DNA from: Denitromonas ohlonensis
GTDB taxonomy: Bacteria; Pseudomonadota; Gammaproteobacteria; Burkholderiales; Rhodocyclaceae
Assembly: GCF_007625205.1 (NCBI RefSeq)
Contig: NZ_VMNI01000021.1
Location: forward strand, 62,001-126,000
Direction of reading: 5' to 3'
Length of the DNA stretch: 64,000 bases
The translations under genes and the position numbers were made by a program. Positions 30,364-39,565 of the stretch are shown here, one piece after another (positions within the stretch are counted from its first letter, which is position 1; every line of letters begins with the position of its first letter). The notes beneath the pieces were generated by a model. That model did no database searches and was not told the DNA's origin. It saw only the letters and a list, made by a program, of their open reading frames with translations.

Positions 30364-31257
30364 ATGTCTATTCTGATCAACAAAGACACCAAGGTCATCA
30401 CCCAGGGCATCACGGGCAAGACCGGTCAGTTCCACACCGAGAAGTGCATCGAGTACGCAAACGGCAAGAACTGCTTTGTCGCCGGTGTGAACCCCAAGAA
30501 AGCGGGCGAGTCCATCTTTGGCGTGCCCATCTACGCGTCGGTCAAGGAAGCTGCGGCGGAAACCGGTTCGACCGTTTCGGTCATCTATGTGCCGCCCGCC
30601 GGCGCGGCCGCTGCGATCTGGGAAGCCTGCGAGGCAGACATTGATCTGGCTATCTGCATTACCGAAGGCATTCCGGTTCGCGACATGCTGGCCGTGCGCA
30701 ACAAGATGCGCCAGAAAGTGGAAGCCGGTGGCAAGGAAACGCTGCTGCTCGGTCCCAACTGCCCGGGTCTGATTACGCCTGACGAAATCAAGATCGGCAT
30801 CATGCCGGGTCACATCCACCGCAAAGGTCGGATTGGCGTGGTGTCCCGTTCGGGCACACTGACCTACGAAGCCGTGGGTCAGCTGACCGAAATCGGTCTG
30901 GGTCAGTCGTCCGCAGTCGGTATTGGTGGCGACCCCATCAATGGCCTCAAGCACATCGATGTGATGCGCATGTTCAATGACGACCCGGATACCGATGCGG
31001 TCATCATGATCGGCGAAATCGGCGGTCCGGACGAAGCCGAGGCGGCGCGTTGGTGCAAGGACAACATGAAGAAGCCGGTGGTTGGCTTCATCGCTGGCGT
31101 GACCGCACCTGCGGGCAAGCGCATGGGCCATGCCGGTGCGCTGATCTCGGGTGGTGAGGATACGGCCGATGCCAAGCTCGCCATCATGGAAGAGTGCGGC
31201 TTCACCGTGACGCGCAATCCGTCGGAAATGGCCAAGCTGCTCAAAGCCATGCTCTGA
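30364..31257 (+). CDS. sucD: Succinyl-CoA synthetase alpha subunit SucD
   Basis: CoA-binding alpha subunit carrying the phosphohistidine. It has 297 residues, with N-terminal SILINKDTKVITQGITGKTG (CoA-binding Rossmann) and the active-site His in GKRMGHAGALISGG. AGGAGAG precedes the start. A strong intrinsic terminator follows at 31271. Confidence 0.97.
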   Translation: MSILINKDTKVITQGITGKTGQFHTEKCIEYANGKNCFVAGVNPKKAGESIFGVPIYASVKEAAAETGSTVSVIYVPPAGAAAAIWEACEADIDLAICITEGIPVRDMLAVRNKMRQKVEAGGKETLLLGPNCPGLITPDEIKIGIMPGHIHRKGRIGVVSRSGTLTYEAVGQLTEIGLGQSSAVGIGGDPINGLKHIDVMRMFNDDPDTDAVIMIGEIGGPDEAEAARWCKDNMKKPVVGFIAGVTAPAGKRMGHAGALISGGEDTADAKLAIMEECGFTVTRNPSEMAKLLKAML

Positions 31258-31270
31258 GCGTCGCCAGATG

Positions 31271-31302
31271 AAAAAGCGCCGGCCTTGGCCGGCGTTTTTT
31301 TT
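31271..31302 (+). terminator. Intrinsic terminator of sucCD
   Basis: Stem CGCCGGCC / GGCCGGCG (31277-31284, 31287-31294) with a TT loop, preceded by an A-run and followed by eight T (31295-31302). It could work on both strands. The remaining gap to 31506 shows no gene or clear motif. Confidence 0.9.
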
Positions 31303-31506
31303 CGACTGGATATTCTACTTTCGTTATATTTTTGGCCGCCCGATAGCCAATTGTTGTGTGAAAATGTGTCACTCTCGTCGAGCAAGGCGGGTGAAGTCTT
31401 GCGGTCGGATGCCGTAGACCTCGTGGTCGAAGCCGTTTTGGCGATGGCCGAGTCAAGTTAGCGGCCAGGCGTGACGCGCCATGCGCGCTGGTAAGGTGGC
31501 GTGTTG

Positions 31507-32283
31507 ATGGAATCACTGGATCGGGAGAAGTCTGCTTTGCAAATGGCGTCGCGCACCGATACGGGGAGGATGCGTCAGCGCAACGAAGATGCGTGTCTAT
31601 TCGACGACGCGTCTCGCTGGGCGGTGCTGGCCGACGGCATGGGTGGCTACCAGGGGGGCGATGTGGCCTCCCGGCTGGTCGTCGATAGTCTGGCGGCGAG
31701 CCTGCGGGGGAGCGAAGCAACGTCGGTCTCCCAGATGCTGGCCGAATTGCGTCAGGCAACCATGCGTGCCAATACGGATGTGATTGCCGCAGCGAGAAAA
31801 GATCGGGAGCTGCACGGCATGGGCTCGACCGTGGTGGCCTCGCGCTTTCATGACAACACCTTGCTGGTGTCTCACGTCGGTGATTCGCGGATGTATCGCT
31901 ATCGGCCCGACGAACTCGTGCAGCTGACGCGCGATCACTCCTTGTTGCAGGAGCAGGTCGATGGCGGCATGATGAGTGCTGATGAAGCGCGGGTAGCGCC
32001 GGGGCGCAGTCTGCTGACGCGCGCGCTGGGTGTGGAGCCCGCCGTTGTGCCCGATGTGGCGCTTCACGAGGCGCGGGTGGGTGATGTCTATCTGCTGTGC
32101 TCCGACGGTTTGACCGATATGCTGGATGACGAAGACATCGCGCTGGTGTGCGAGACCTTGTCCGCTAATCTGACGCTGGCGGCAGATCATCTGATCCAGC
32201 TTGCCAACGACCGGGGTGGTCGTGACAACATCACCGTAGTTTTGATCAAGGTTCTGCAGCCCTTCCCGGCGCGCAGAACGTAG
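31507..32283 (+). CDS. PP2C-family serine/threonine phosphatase
   Basis: Mn/Mg-dependent protein phosphatase of the Stp1/PrpC type (258 residues). Metal and catalytic motifs are all present: RTDTGRMRQRNEDACL (Glu27/Asp28), LADGMGGYQGGD (Asp43), GSTVV, LLVSHVGDSRMYRY, LLCSDGLTDMLDD and the terminal RDNITVVLIK. It should dephosphorylate Ser/Thr phosphoproteins, such as FHA-domain ligands. ATG at 31507 is used; GTG 31501 and TTG 31504 are in frame just upstream. The next gene, 29 bp on, encodes an FHA protein. No Hanks-type kinase gene is in the window. Confidence 0.93.
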   Translation: MESLDREKSALQMASRTDTGRMRQRNEDACLFDDASRWAVLADGMGGYQGGDVASRLVVDSLAASLRGSEATSVSQMLAELRQATMRANTDVIAAARKDRELHGMGSTVVASRFHDNTLLVSHVGDSRMYRYRPDELVQLTRDHSLLQEQVDGGMMSADEARVAPGRSLLTRALGVEPAVVPDVALHEARVGDVYLLCSDGLTDMLDDEDIALVCETLSANLTLAADHLIQLANDRGGRDNITVVLIKVLQPFPARRT

Positions 32284-32312
32284 CAGGGCAACAACAGGGA
32301 CAGGACGATACG

Positions 32313-33119
32313 ATGCCGAAGTTGATCCTCAGCATGGACGGGCTGGTGCTCAAGGAAATTCCGCTCAACAAGGAGCGGACGACCATCGGGCGCAAGCCGC
32401 ACAATGACATCCAGATCGACAATCTGGCGATCAGTGGCGAGCATGCGGTGATCACTGCGATTCTCGACGATGCCTTTCTTGAAGACCGGAACAGCACCAA
32501 TGGCACGTATGTCAATGGTCAGCCGGTCAAGAAGTGCGCGCTCCAGAATAACGATGTGGTGGAGCTGGGCAAATATCGCATCAAGTTTGTTGTCGATGCC
32601 GTGGCGGCCTCCGGCCCTCTGACTGACTTTGTCGATACCGCGGCGCTCAAGCCGGTGATGGCTGACCCCGAAGTGGATGTGTCGGAATCTGATGTGGGTG
32701 CCACCAATACGGTTGTGGGCGGAGATGACGCCATTGCCGCCATTGACGCTGAAGCCACGCAGATTCTCGACCGGGCGGGTGCGGGAGTAGCCGCAGAGCG
32801 GGCTGCGTCGCCCGCGAAGGCCGCCGCGCCAGCGCCCAGCGGCGAAGGCGCTGGTGGGATGATTCAGGTGTTGTCCGGGCCGAATGTCGGTCGCGAGCTG
32901 GAGCTCACGAAATCGCTGACGACGCTGGGCAAGCCCGGTGTGCAGGTGGCGGTCATCACGCGGCGGCCGCATGGCTATTTCATTACGCATGTGGAAGGTT
33001 CGACCTTTCCGGTGGTCAATGGCAGCCCCCTGGGGGCGCAGGCGCATCACCTGAGCGATCACGACATCATCGAGATCGCGGGCGTAAAAATGGAATTCTT
33101 CCTGCGCAACACCGCCTGA
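32313..33119 (+). CDS. FHA-domain protein
   Basis: Phosphothreonine-recognition protein (268 residues). The N-terminal FHA domain (about 5-92) has all key residues: Arg27 in TIGRKPHNDIQI, Ser41/His44 in ISGEHAVI, and Asn63-Gly64 in DRNSTNGTYVNG. An Ala/Asp-rich linker (about 95-185) leads to a second, degenerate FHA-like domain (about 187-266; IQVLSGPNVGRELELTKSL and the closing LSDHDIIEIAGVKMEFFLR) that lacks the Arg and Ser/His signature. The first domain is a candidate reader of phosphosites that the upstream PP2C removes. Confidence 0.92.
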   Translation: MPKLILSMDGLVLKEIPLNKERTTIGRKPHNDIQIDNLAISGEHAVITAILDDAFLEDRNSTNGTYVNGQPVKKCALQNNDVVELGKYRIKFVVDAVAASGPLTDFVDTAALKPVMADPEVDVSESDVGATNTVVGGDDAIAAIDAEATQILDRAGAGVAAERAASPAKAAAPAPSGEGAGGMIQVLSGPNVGRELELTKSLTTLGKPGVQVAVITRRPHGYFITHVEGSTFPVVNGSPLGAQAHHLSDHDIIEIAGVKMEFFLRNTA

Positions 33120-33252
33120 GCCCCACCGGCTTCGGCAAGGACCTTGCCTGGCCGTGACGTAGTTCTCGGTCGTGGTGTCGTGGCAATGCTAGCCTCGACA
33201 GCTACGGGGTATTCCCGAAGGGCGGCAAACGTGCCGGGCGCGGGCTTCAGCA

Positions 33253-34020
33253 ATGAAATTCAGGGTATTGGGGTGTAGCGGCGGCATCGGTGGTCAGGAA
33301 ATGCGGACCTCCGCCTTTCTGGTCGACGATGATGTGCTGATCGACGGCGGCACAGGCGTGGGTGCGCTTGAGTACGACGCGCTGCTGCGTATCGACCATA
33401 TCTTTGTGACCCACGCCCATCTTGATCACATTGGCTTCATTCCGTTGCTGGTCGATACCGTCGGGAATGATCGTCGTTCCCCGATCACGGTGTACGGCAC
33501 GGTCGAAACCATCCGGATCCTGCGCTCTCATATCTTCAACTGGCTGGTGTGGCCCGACTTCAGCGCCATCCCGGACCGCCATCGGCCGTTCATGCGCTTT
33601 CAGGTCCTCAAGGTGGGCGAAACCATAGCACTCGATGGCCGCAAGATTTCAGCGCTGCCGGCGCTGCATACCGTGCCCGCGGCAGCCTACTGTCTCGATA
33701 GTGGCGATGGACAGCTGATCTACACGGGCGACACCACGTATTGTCCGGCGTTGATCGCGGCAATCAATCAGCAACCGGCGCTCCGACATCTGGTGGTGGA
33801 GACCGCCTTCTCCGATGCGCAGCATGGGCTGGCCATGGCGTCGCGGCATCTGTGCCCCAGTTTGCTGGCCGGCTTCCTGGAGGCGCTGACGTGTCGCCCC
33901 GAGGTGCACATCAGCCATCTCAAGCCCGGGCACGGTGAGCGAACGATGGCCGAGATTGGTGTTTCGGGCGGTGCGTTCCGACCGACGATGCTGGTCAATG
34001 GTCAGGTGCTGACGTTCTGA
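33253..34020 (+). CDS. Metallo-beta-lactamase-fold hydrolase, class II cNMP phosphodiesterase-like
   Basis: Metallo-hydrolase (255 residues) with the metal-binding motif HAHLDH (His54-His59), further ligands in ALPALHTVPAA, Asp in YTGDTTY and His in VHISHLKPGHGE. The overall layout (N-terminal LGCSGGIGG, an 'H-x-H-x-D-H' with long insert) resembles 3',5'-cyclic-nucleotide phosphodiesterase class II / RNase Z-like members. Substrate is not proven by sequence. It lies 133 bp after the FHA gene and 87 bp before the GAF-ATPase gene. Confidence 0.8.
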   Translation: MKFRVLGCSGGIGGQEMRTSAFLVDDDVLIDGGTGVGALEYDALLRIDHIFVTHAHLDHIGFIPLLVDTVGNDRRSPITVYGTVETIRILRSHIFNWLVWPDFSAIPDRHRPFMRFQVLKVGETIALDGRKISALPALHTVPAAAYCLDSGDGQLIYTGDTTYCPALIAAINQQPALRHLVVETAFSDAQHGLAMASRHLCPSLLAGFLEALTCRPEVHISHLKPGHGERTMAEIGVSGGAFRPTMLVNGQVLTF

Positions 34021-34107
34021 GCGCTGCCGCATTTGCTGGATGCCGCTAGAATGGCGGAAACGGGCGCGTTTGCGCCGACCGACGACATTGAGCAGGGATC
34101 GCGCGCC

Positions 34108-36462
34108 ATGAAAGCTGCTGGCAAAAGCCCTTCGAGCGGAGATGTAAGCAGCCGCCTCGCCTTCTTCAAAGGCCTGCAGGCCGCGACCAATCGCATTCAC
34201 GCCACCCAGAACATCGACGAGATCATCTTCGAGTTGTCGGCTGACCTGTGCGACCTCTTCGGTGCCGAGCGGCTAACGATCTACACGCTCGACGAGTCGC
34301 GCACCGCGATTGTTTCCAAGGTCAAGACCGGGCTCCATTCGGTCAATAGCATTCGCTTGCCGATCTCCGAAAACAGTGTTGCGGGCTACGTGGCACATAC
34401 CAAGAAGATGCTGAATCTGCCGGACGTGTACGACGCGCCGGCGCTCAAGGCGATTTCGCCGCGCCTGGAGTTCCGAAGCGAGGTCGACGAAGTCACCGGT
34501 TACCGTAGCAAGCAGATGCTTGTGGCGCCGATTCTGACCGGCGAAAACGGGGAATTGATCGGGGTGCTTCAACTCATCAACGCCGTTGATGGCAAACCGT
34601 TCTCGCCGGTTGCCGAAGAGGGCTTGCTCGGGCTGGCGCAGACGCTCGGCGTGGCCTTTGCCCAGCGTGCGCGCACTCAGGGAAAGCCCCGCAGCCGCTA
34701 TGATTTGCTGGTCGCCGATGGGCATCTGTCGGCCCAGGAGCTGGACGCCGCCGGACGAAAGGCGCGCGATCGAAAAGTGAACACGGAAGATGTGCTGCTC
34801 GACGACATGGGGCTGGCGCTGGCCGATGTCGGCAATGCCATTGCGCGCTGCTTCAACGTCCCCTACGAGCCCTTCCGTGGAGACCGCATCAAACCGGTCG
34901 ACCTGCTGCGGAACATCAAGCGCGATTTTGTCGAACAAAGTCACTGGCTACCGCTCGAAGAAACCGAAGAGGGCATCGTCGTCATGGCGATCGACCCCGA
35001 ACAGACCCGCGCATCGCGTGTCGCGCACAACGTATTTCCGAATAAGAAGATTGCGTTTAGAGCCACCACGCACCGGGATTTCAAGCGAACGATCGATCAG
35101 TTCTTTGAAGCCAGCCTGGATCTGGGGTCGGTCGACGATCTGCTGCTCGATCTCGGCGAAGAAGAGCAGGATGGCTCGGTCGCCGAGGATATCTCCGCCG
35201 CCGCCGACAACGAACTGGTCAAGCTGGTCAACAAAGTCATCATCGACGCCTACAAGCAGGGCGCCTCCGACATCCACATCGAGCCGCGCCCGGGCAAGGT
35301 CAAGACGCTCATCCGTTTCCGCAAGGATGGCACGCTGGTGCCTTACATCGAAGTGCCGGCCAGTTACCGCAACCCGCTGGTGACCCGTATCAAGATCATG
35401 TGCGACCTCGACATCTCAGAGCGTCGCAAGCCGCAGGACGGCAAGATCAAGTTCCGCAAATACGCCCCGCTCGATATCGAACTGCGGGTTGCCACCATTC
35501 CCACCGCCGGCGGCATGGAAGACGTGGTGATGCGGATCCTCGCCAACAGCGAACCGATTCCGCTCGACAAACTCGGCCTGTCGCCGCATAACCTCAAGCG
35601 CCTCAAAGGCGCCATCGCCCAGCCCTACGGCATCTTCTTTGTGTGTGGCCCCACCGGCTCCGGCAAGACCACCACGCTGCACTCCATCCTCGGCCACATC
35701 AATACACCAGAAACCAAGATCTGGACCGCCGAAGACCCGGTCGAGATTACCCAGAAAGGCTTGCGCCAGGTGCAGGTCAACCGCAAGGCCGGCCTCGACT
35801 TCGCCACCATGATGCGCGCCTTTCTTCGCGCCGACCCCGACGTCATCATGGTTGGCGAAATGCGCGACCGGGAAACGGTCTCCGTCGGCCTCGAAGCCTC
35901 GCTCACCGGCCACCTGGTGTTTTCCACCCTGCACACCAACAGCGCGCCCGAGTCGATTGTCCGCCTGCTCGACATGGGTATGGACCCCTTCAACTTTGCC
36001 GATGCGCTCCTTGGCGTATTGGCCCAGCGCCTCGCCAAGCGGCTGTGCGTCAAGTGCAAGAGCGCCTATCACCCCAGCGGTGAAGAACTCTCCAACCTCC
36101 TCGACGAATATTGCATCGATCTGCAAGGCACCCCGCCCTTTCTCGCCGATGCCGAGGCTGCCCGCAAGACCGTCGCCCGACGCTGGCAGCAAGACTTTGC
36201 CGACAAGAGCGGCCAGTTCACGCTCTACAAGCCTGTCGGTTGCGACGACTGCACCAACGGCTATCGCGGCCGTGTCGGCCTGCACGAGCTGATGCTCGGC
36301 TCGGATGGCGCCAAAAAACTCATCCAGGAGCACGCCCGCGTCGCCCAGTTGCTGGTACTCGCGCTCGACCAAGGCATGCGCACGCTGCGCCAGGACGGTA
36401 TCGAGAAGGTGCTGGACGGTACCACCGACATCAAACAGGTCCGCAAGGTCTGCGTGCGCTGA
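34108..36462 (+). CDS. PilB/GspE-family assembly ATPase with N-terminal GAF domain
   Basis: Pilus/secretion ATPase with an unusual regulatory front. The N-terminal GAF domain (about residues 15-195) ends in LQLINAVDGKPFSPVAEE, close to the NKxFDE-type signature of cyclic-nucleotide GAFs but with Ala for the Lys. A degenerate MshEN/T2SSE_N region follows (about 205-320), then the ATPase core with Walker A GPTGSGKTTT near 515, ADPDVIMVGEMRD, FSTLHTNSAPES, and zinc-type pairs CVKC...CDDC separated by an insert of about 60 residues. ATG at 34108 follows AGCAGGGA; upstream starts at 34033 and 34051 are possible. No pilC or pilD is adjacent, but a pilin gene follows. Confidence 0.85.
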   Translation: MKAAGKSPSSGDVSSRLAFFKGLQAATNRIHATQNIDEIIFELSADLCDLFGAERLTIYTLDESRTAIVSKVKTGLHSVNSIRLPISENSVAGYVAHTKKMLNLPDVYDAPALKAISPRLEFRSEVDEVTGYRSKQMLVAPILTGENGELIGVLQLINAVDGKPFSPVAEEGLLGLAQTLGVAFAQRARTQGKPRSRYDLLVADGHLSAQELDAAGRKARDRKVNTEDVLLDDMGLALADVGNAIARCFNVPYEPFRGDRIKPVDLLRNIKRDFVEQSHWLPLEETEEGIVVMAIDPEQTRASRVAHNVFPNKKIAFRATTHRDFKRTIDQFFEASLDLGSVDDLLLDLGEEEQDGSVAEDISAAADNELVKLVNKVIIDAYKQGASDIHIEPRPGKVKTLIRFRKDGTLVPYIEVPASYRNPLVTRIKIMCDLDISERRKPQDGKIKFRKYAPLDIELRVATIPTAGGMEDVVMRILANSEPIPLDKLGLSPHNLKRLKGAIAQPYGIFFVCGPTGSGKTTTLHSILGHINTPETKIWTAEDPVEITQKGLRQVQVNRKAGLDFATMMRAFLRADPDVIMVGEMRDRETVSVGLEASLTGHLVFSTLHTNSAPESIVRLLDMGMDPFNFADALLGVLAQRLAKRLCVKCKSAYHPSGEELSNLLDEYCIDLQGTPPFLADAEAARKTVARRWQQDFADKSGQFTLYKPVGCDDCTNGYRGRVGLHELMLGSDGAKKLIQEHARVAQLLVLALDQGMRTLRQDGIEKVLDGTTDIKQVRKVCVR

Positions 36463-36466
36463 CGTA

Positions 36467-36529
36467 TGACGTCAACATGGGTGACGAAAATCGTCACCCC
36501 GCGCCAAATCGACCGTGACGATTGTCACG
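36467..36529. promoter_or_regulatory. Cluster of TGAC/GTCA palindromes upstream of pilA
   Basis: Three inverted repeats in 63 bp: TGACGTCA (36467-36474), GTGACGA-AAA-TCGTCAC (36481-36497) and CGTGAC-GATT-GTCACG (36514-36529). They lie about 100-150 bp upstream of the expected pilA transcription start, the usual distance for enhancer sites of sigma-54 activators such as PilR. The binding protein is not known. Confidence 0.55.
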
Positions 36530-36593
36530 CTGGAATTTGGCTGAAAATTCTAATTTGTTGTAAACATTGAGAAAAATTGATTTCTTAGAAAAC

Positions 36594-36608
36594 TGGCACG
36601 CACAATGC
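36594..36608 (+). promoter_or_regulatory. Sigma-54 promoter of the pilin gene
   Basis: TGGCACGCACAATGC matches the -24/-12 consensus TGGCACG-N4-TTGC in all but one position (ATGC for TTGC). The GG and GC dinucleotides are exactly 12 bp apart. The expected start point is near 36620, about 50 bp before the pilin start codon. This fits sigma-54/PilR control of type IV pilins. Confidence 0.75.
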
Positions 36609-36670
36609 GTATATGTTCCCGAGCGGATCCAATCCGTGACTGACAGAATCTCTCTCTGAGGAGCATGACC

Positions 36671-37123
36671 ATGAACAAGACCATCAAGCGCGCCCAGCAA
36701 GGCTTCACCCTGATCGAACTGATGATCGTGGTTGCGATTATCGGTATTTTGGCCGCTGTCGCGATTCCGCAGTATCAGGACTACACGATCAAAGCAAAAG
36801 TCGGTAATGCACTCACCGCCGTCGATAGCATAAAGACTGCAGTTGCTCTGTGTGCACAGGAGGCTGGTGGTGTCCTGACCGGTTGCGACGCAGGTTCCAA
36901 CGGCGTTCCGGCAGCATTGACCGCGACCAAGGAAGTTGCTTCGGCAACGATTGTCGATGGTGTTATCGTTGCAACGCTTGCAACCGGGATCGGTACTAAT
37001 GTCGACGGTCAGACCATCACCTTTACCCCGACCGTTGCAGCCGGCGACACCAACCTGCGCTGGACTAATACCACGACGGTTTCCCAAGCAGCGGCTCTTG
37101 CCGCGATTACCAAAAATAACTAA
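36671..37123 (+). CDS. pilA: Type IV major pilin (PilA-like)
   Basis: Type IVa prepilin (150 residues). A short leader [11 protein letters not shown] is cut by PilD before [20 protein letters not shown], with mature Phe1 and Glu5 in place. Two Cys (61 and 72) in the middle could form the disulfide; there is no C-terminal D-region Cys pair. Of two close ATGs, 36671 is spaced 8 bp from GAGGAG, against 2-3 bp for 36665. It is preceded by a sigma-54 promoter and followed by a strong terminator, so it is probably monocistronic. Local base composition is less GC-rich than its neighbours. Confidence 0.94.
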   Translation: MNKTIKRAQQGFTLIELMIVVAIIGILAAVAIPQYQDYTIKAKVGNALTAVDSIKTAVALCAQEAGGVLTGCDAGSNGVPAALTATKEVASATIVDGVIVATLATGIGTNVDGQTITFTPTVAAGDTNLRWTNTTTVSQAAALAAITKNN

Positions 37124-37169
37124 TGTTCGAAAAAAGTCGGGCCGTAATGCCTGACTTTGGTTGATGAAT

Positions 37170-37202
37170 GAACGCCCGATGGTATGTCGGGCGTTCTTTT
37201 TT
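37170..37202 (+). terminator. Intrinsic terminator of the pilin gene
   Basis: Ten-bp perfect stem GAACGCCCGA / TCGGGCGTTC (37170-37179, 37187-37196) with a 7-nt loop and six T after it. Confidence 0.92.
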
Positions 37203-37243
37203 GTTTGCTGGAAATGCTGGGTTCTTTAGCGATCGATGGGTAA

Positions 37244-38644
<1,401 letters not shown>

Positions 38645-38658
38645 TCTTTTCGGTTTCT

Positions 38659-38715
38659 GTAGAGCCGGCTTCAGCCGGCCTTTTTCATCCATTGGCGGGT
38701 TGAAACCCGCCCTAC
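38659..38715. repeat. Double-hairpin intergenic repeat
   Basis: The 57-bp block starts GTAGAGCCGGC and ends ACCCGCCCTAC, with outer GTAG/CTAC pairing and two internal hairpins. It looks like a REP-type palindromic element and also serves as the purB terminator. Confirmation needs other genome copies. Confidence 0.45.
38664..38685 (+). terminator. Terminator hairpin after purB
   Basis: GCCGGC-TTCA-GCCGGC followed by C and five T (38681-38685). A second hairpin, GGCGGGT-TGAA-ACCCGCC (38694-38711), follows at once. Confidence 0.6.
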
Positions 38716-38756
38716 ATTCGATTGGCCAGCCGGGTGGCCTGGCCACGGAGGCGTGC

Positions 38757-39074
38757 ATGTCTTTTTCCGAAACACTCAAGCAACTGCCCAAAGTCTCGCA
38801 TCTGGCAGCGCTGACGCTGATCGATGCGGACGGGGGTGAGGTGGCGACCATCGAAAACAAGGCGGGGCAGGCCGGCTCGCTGGTGGTCTACAACCATCTG
38901 GCGCAGCTGTACGGCGCAATTTCGCCCGATGCGGCGAAGAAGGGACTGGAGTTGTATGCCGAGCATACGGACGACGCCCGTGCCAATCCTGGCAAGCATC
39001 CGAATATCGATCGACTGATCGGTTTGATCGAGCGGGATGAGACGTTACGGGTCAAGCAGGTGTTTGCCGTTTGA
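38757..39074 (+). CDS. Small conserved hypothetical protein (DUF2322-like)
   Basis: Cytoplasmic protein of 105 residues without membrane segments or known catalytic motifs. Sequence such as FSETLKQLPKVSHLAALTLI and AGSLVVYNHLAQLYG is reminiscent of the betaproteobacterial DUF2322 family; this is from memory, not a search. ATG at 38757 is preceded by ACGGAGG. A bidirectional terminator follows. Confidence 0.65.
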   Translation: MSFSETLKQLPKVSHLAALTLIDADGGEVATIENKAGQAGSLVVYNHLAQLYGAISPDAAKKGLELYAEHTDDARANPGKHPNIDRLIGLIERDETLRVKQVFAV

Positions 39075-39104
39075 TGGCGGCGTTGCCTGCGCGAGCTTGA
39101 ATCG

Positions 39105-39137
39105 AAAAAAATGGGATGCCGAGGCATCCCATTTTTT
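39105..39137. terminator. Bidirectional terminator
   Basis: Stem AAAAAATGGGATGCC / GGCATCCCATTTTTT with a GA loop. The A-run and T-run make it work on both strands, between the convergent ends of the DUF2322-like gene and the membrane-protein gene at 39152. Confidence 0.88.
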
Positions 39138-39151
39138 GTATTGCTTTGTCT

Positions 39152-39526
39152 TCAGGCTTTCTGTTTCTTGGCCTCTTCGGCCGCTTTGGCTTCGTTCTGC
39201 GCGTTCTTCTTGGCGTTCCACGACAGGAACTGGTAGGCAAAGAAGTAGCTCCAGAAGATGAACGCGGCGAGCGACACCCAGGTAGCGAAGGGCAGACCCA
39301 CCAGCAGCACCAGTGCGGCGAGGGCAATCAGCAAGACGCCGCCGATCAGGTTGATGGTGATGTAGATCGGCTTGTAGCGCTCGGGGTTCTCGAGCTGCAC
39401 GTTGCTCCAGTTGGCGACTAGGTCGAGCCGGTTGCGTTTGCCGATGCGCCAGGCCCGGGACAGCATCAGGCCGGCGAGCGCAAACAGGCCGAGATAGAGC
39501 GGCAGAACGTAGAAATTGACTTCCAT
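39152..39526 (-). CDS. Small membrane protein of unknown function
   Basis: Protein of 124 residues with an N-terminal membrane segment (LPLYLGLFALAGLML), a polar loop (RIGKRNRLDLVANWSNVQLE), two further hydrophobic segments (about 58-100) and a charged Lys/Glu/Ala tail. I do not recognise a family. It is the last gene after secF (about 40 bp gap) and ends at the shared terminator, so it is probably co-transcribed with secDF. Confidence 0.7.
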   Translation of the reverse strand: MEVNFYVLPLYLGLFALAGLMLSRAWRIGKRNRLDLVANWSNVQLENPERYKPIYITINLIGGVLLIALAALVLLVGLPFATWVSLAAFIFWSYFFAYQFLSWNAKKNAQNEAKAAEEAKKQKA

Positions 39527-39565
39527 GGGACGCTTCCTTGTCGCGGAGATCCGGGGCGGGTGCTG

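Noticed and set aside
29140-31131. A 663-codon open frame antisense to sucCD
   Set aside because: The sense strand encodes both complete subunits of succinyl-CoA synthetase; the antisense frame has no recognisable domain.
34033-34107. Upstream TTG/ATG starts extending the GAF-ATPase by up to 25 residues
   Set aside because: The extra residues show no domain character and ATG 34108 has a good ribosome-binding site. They cannot be fully excluded.
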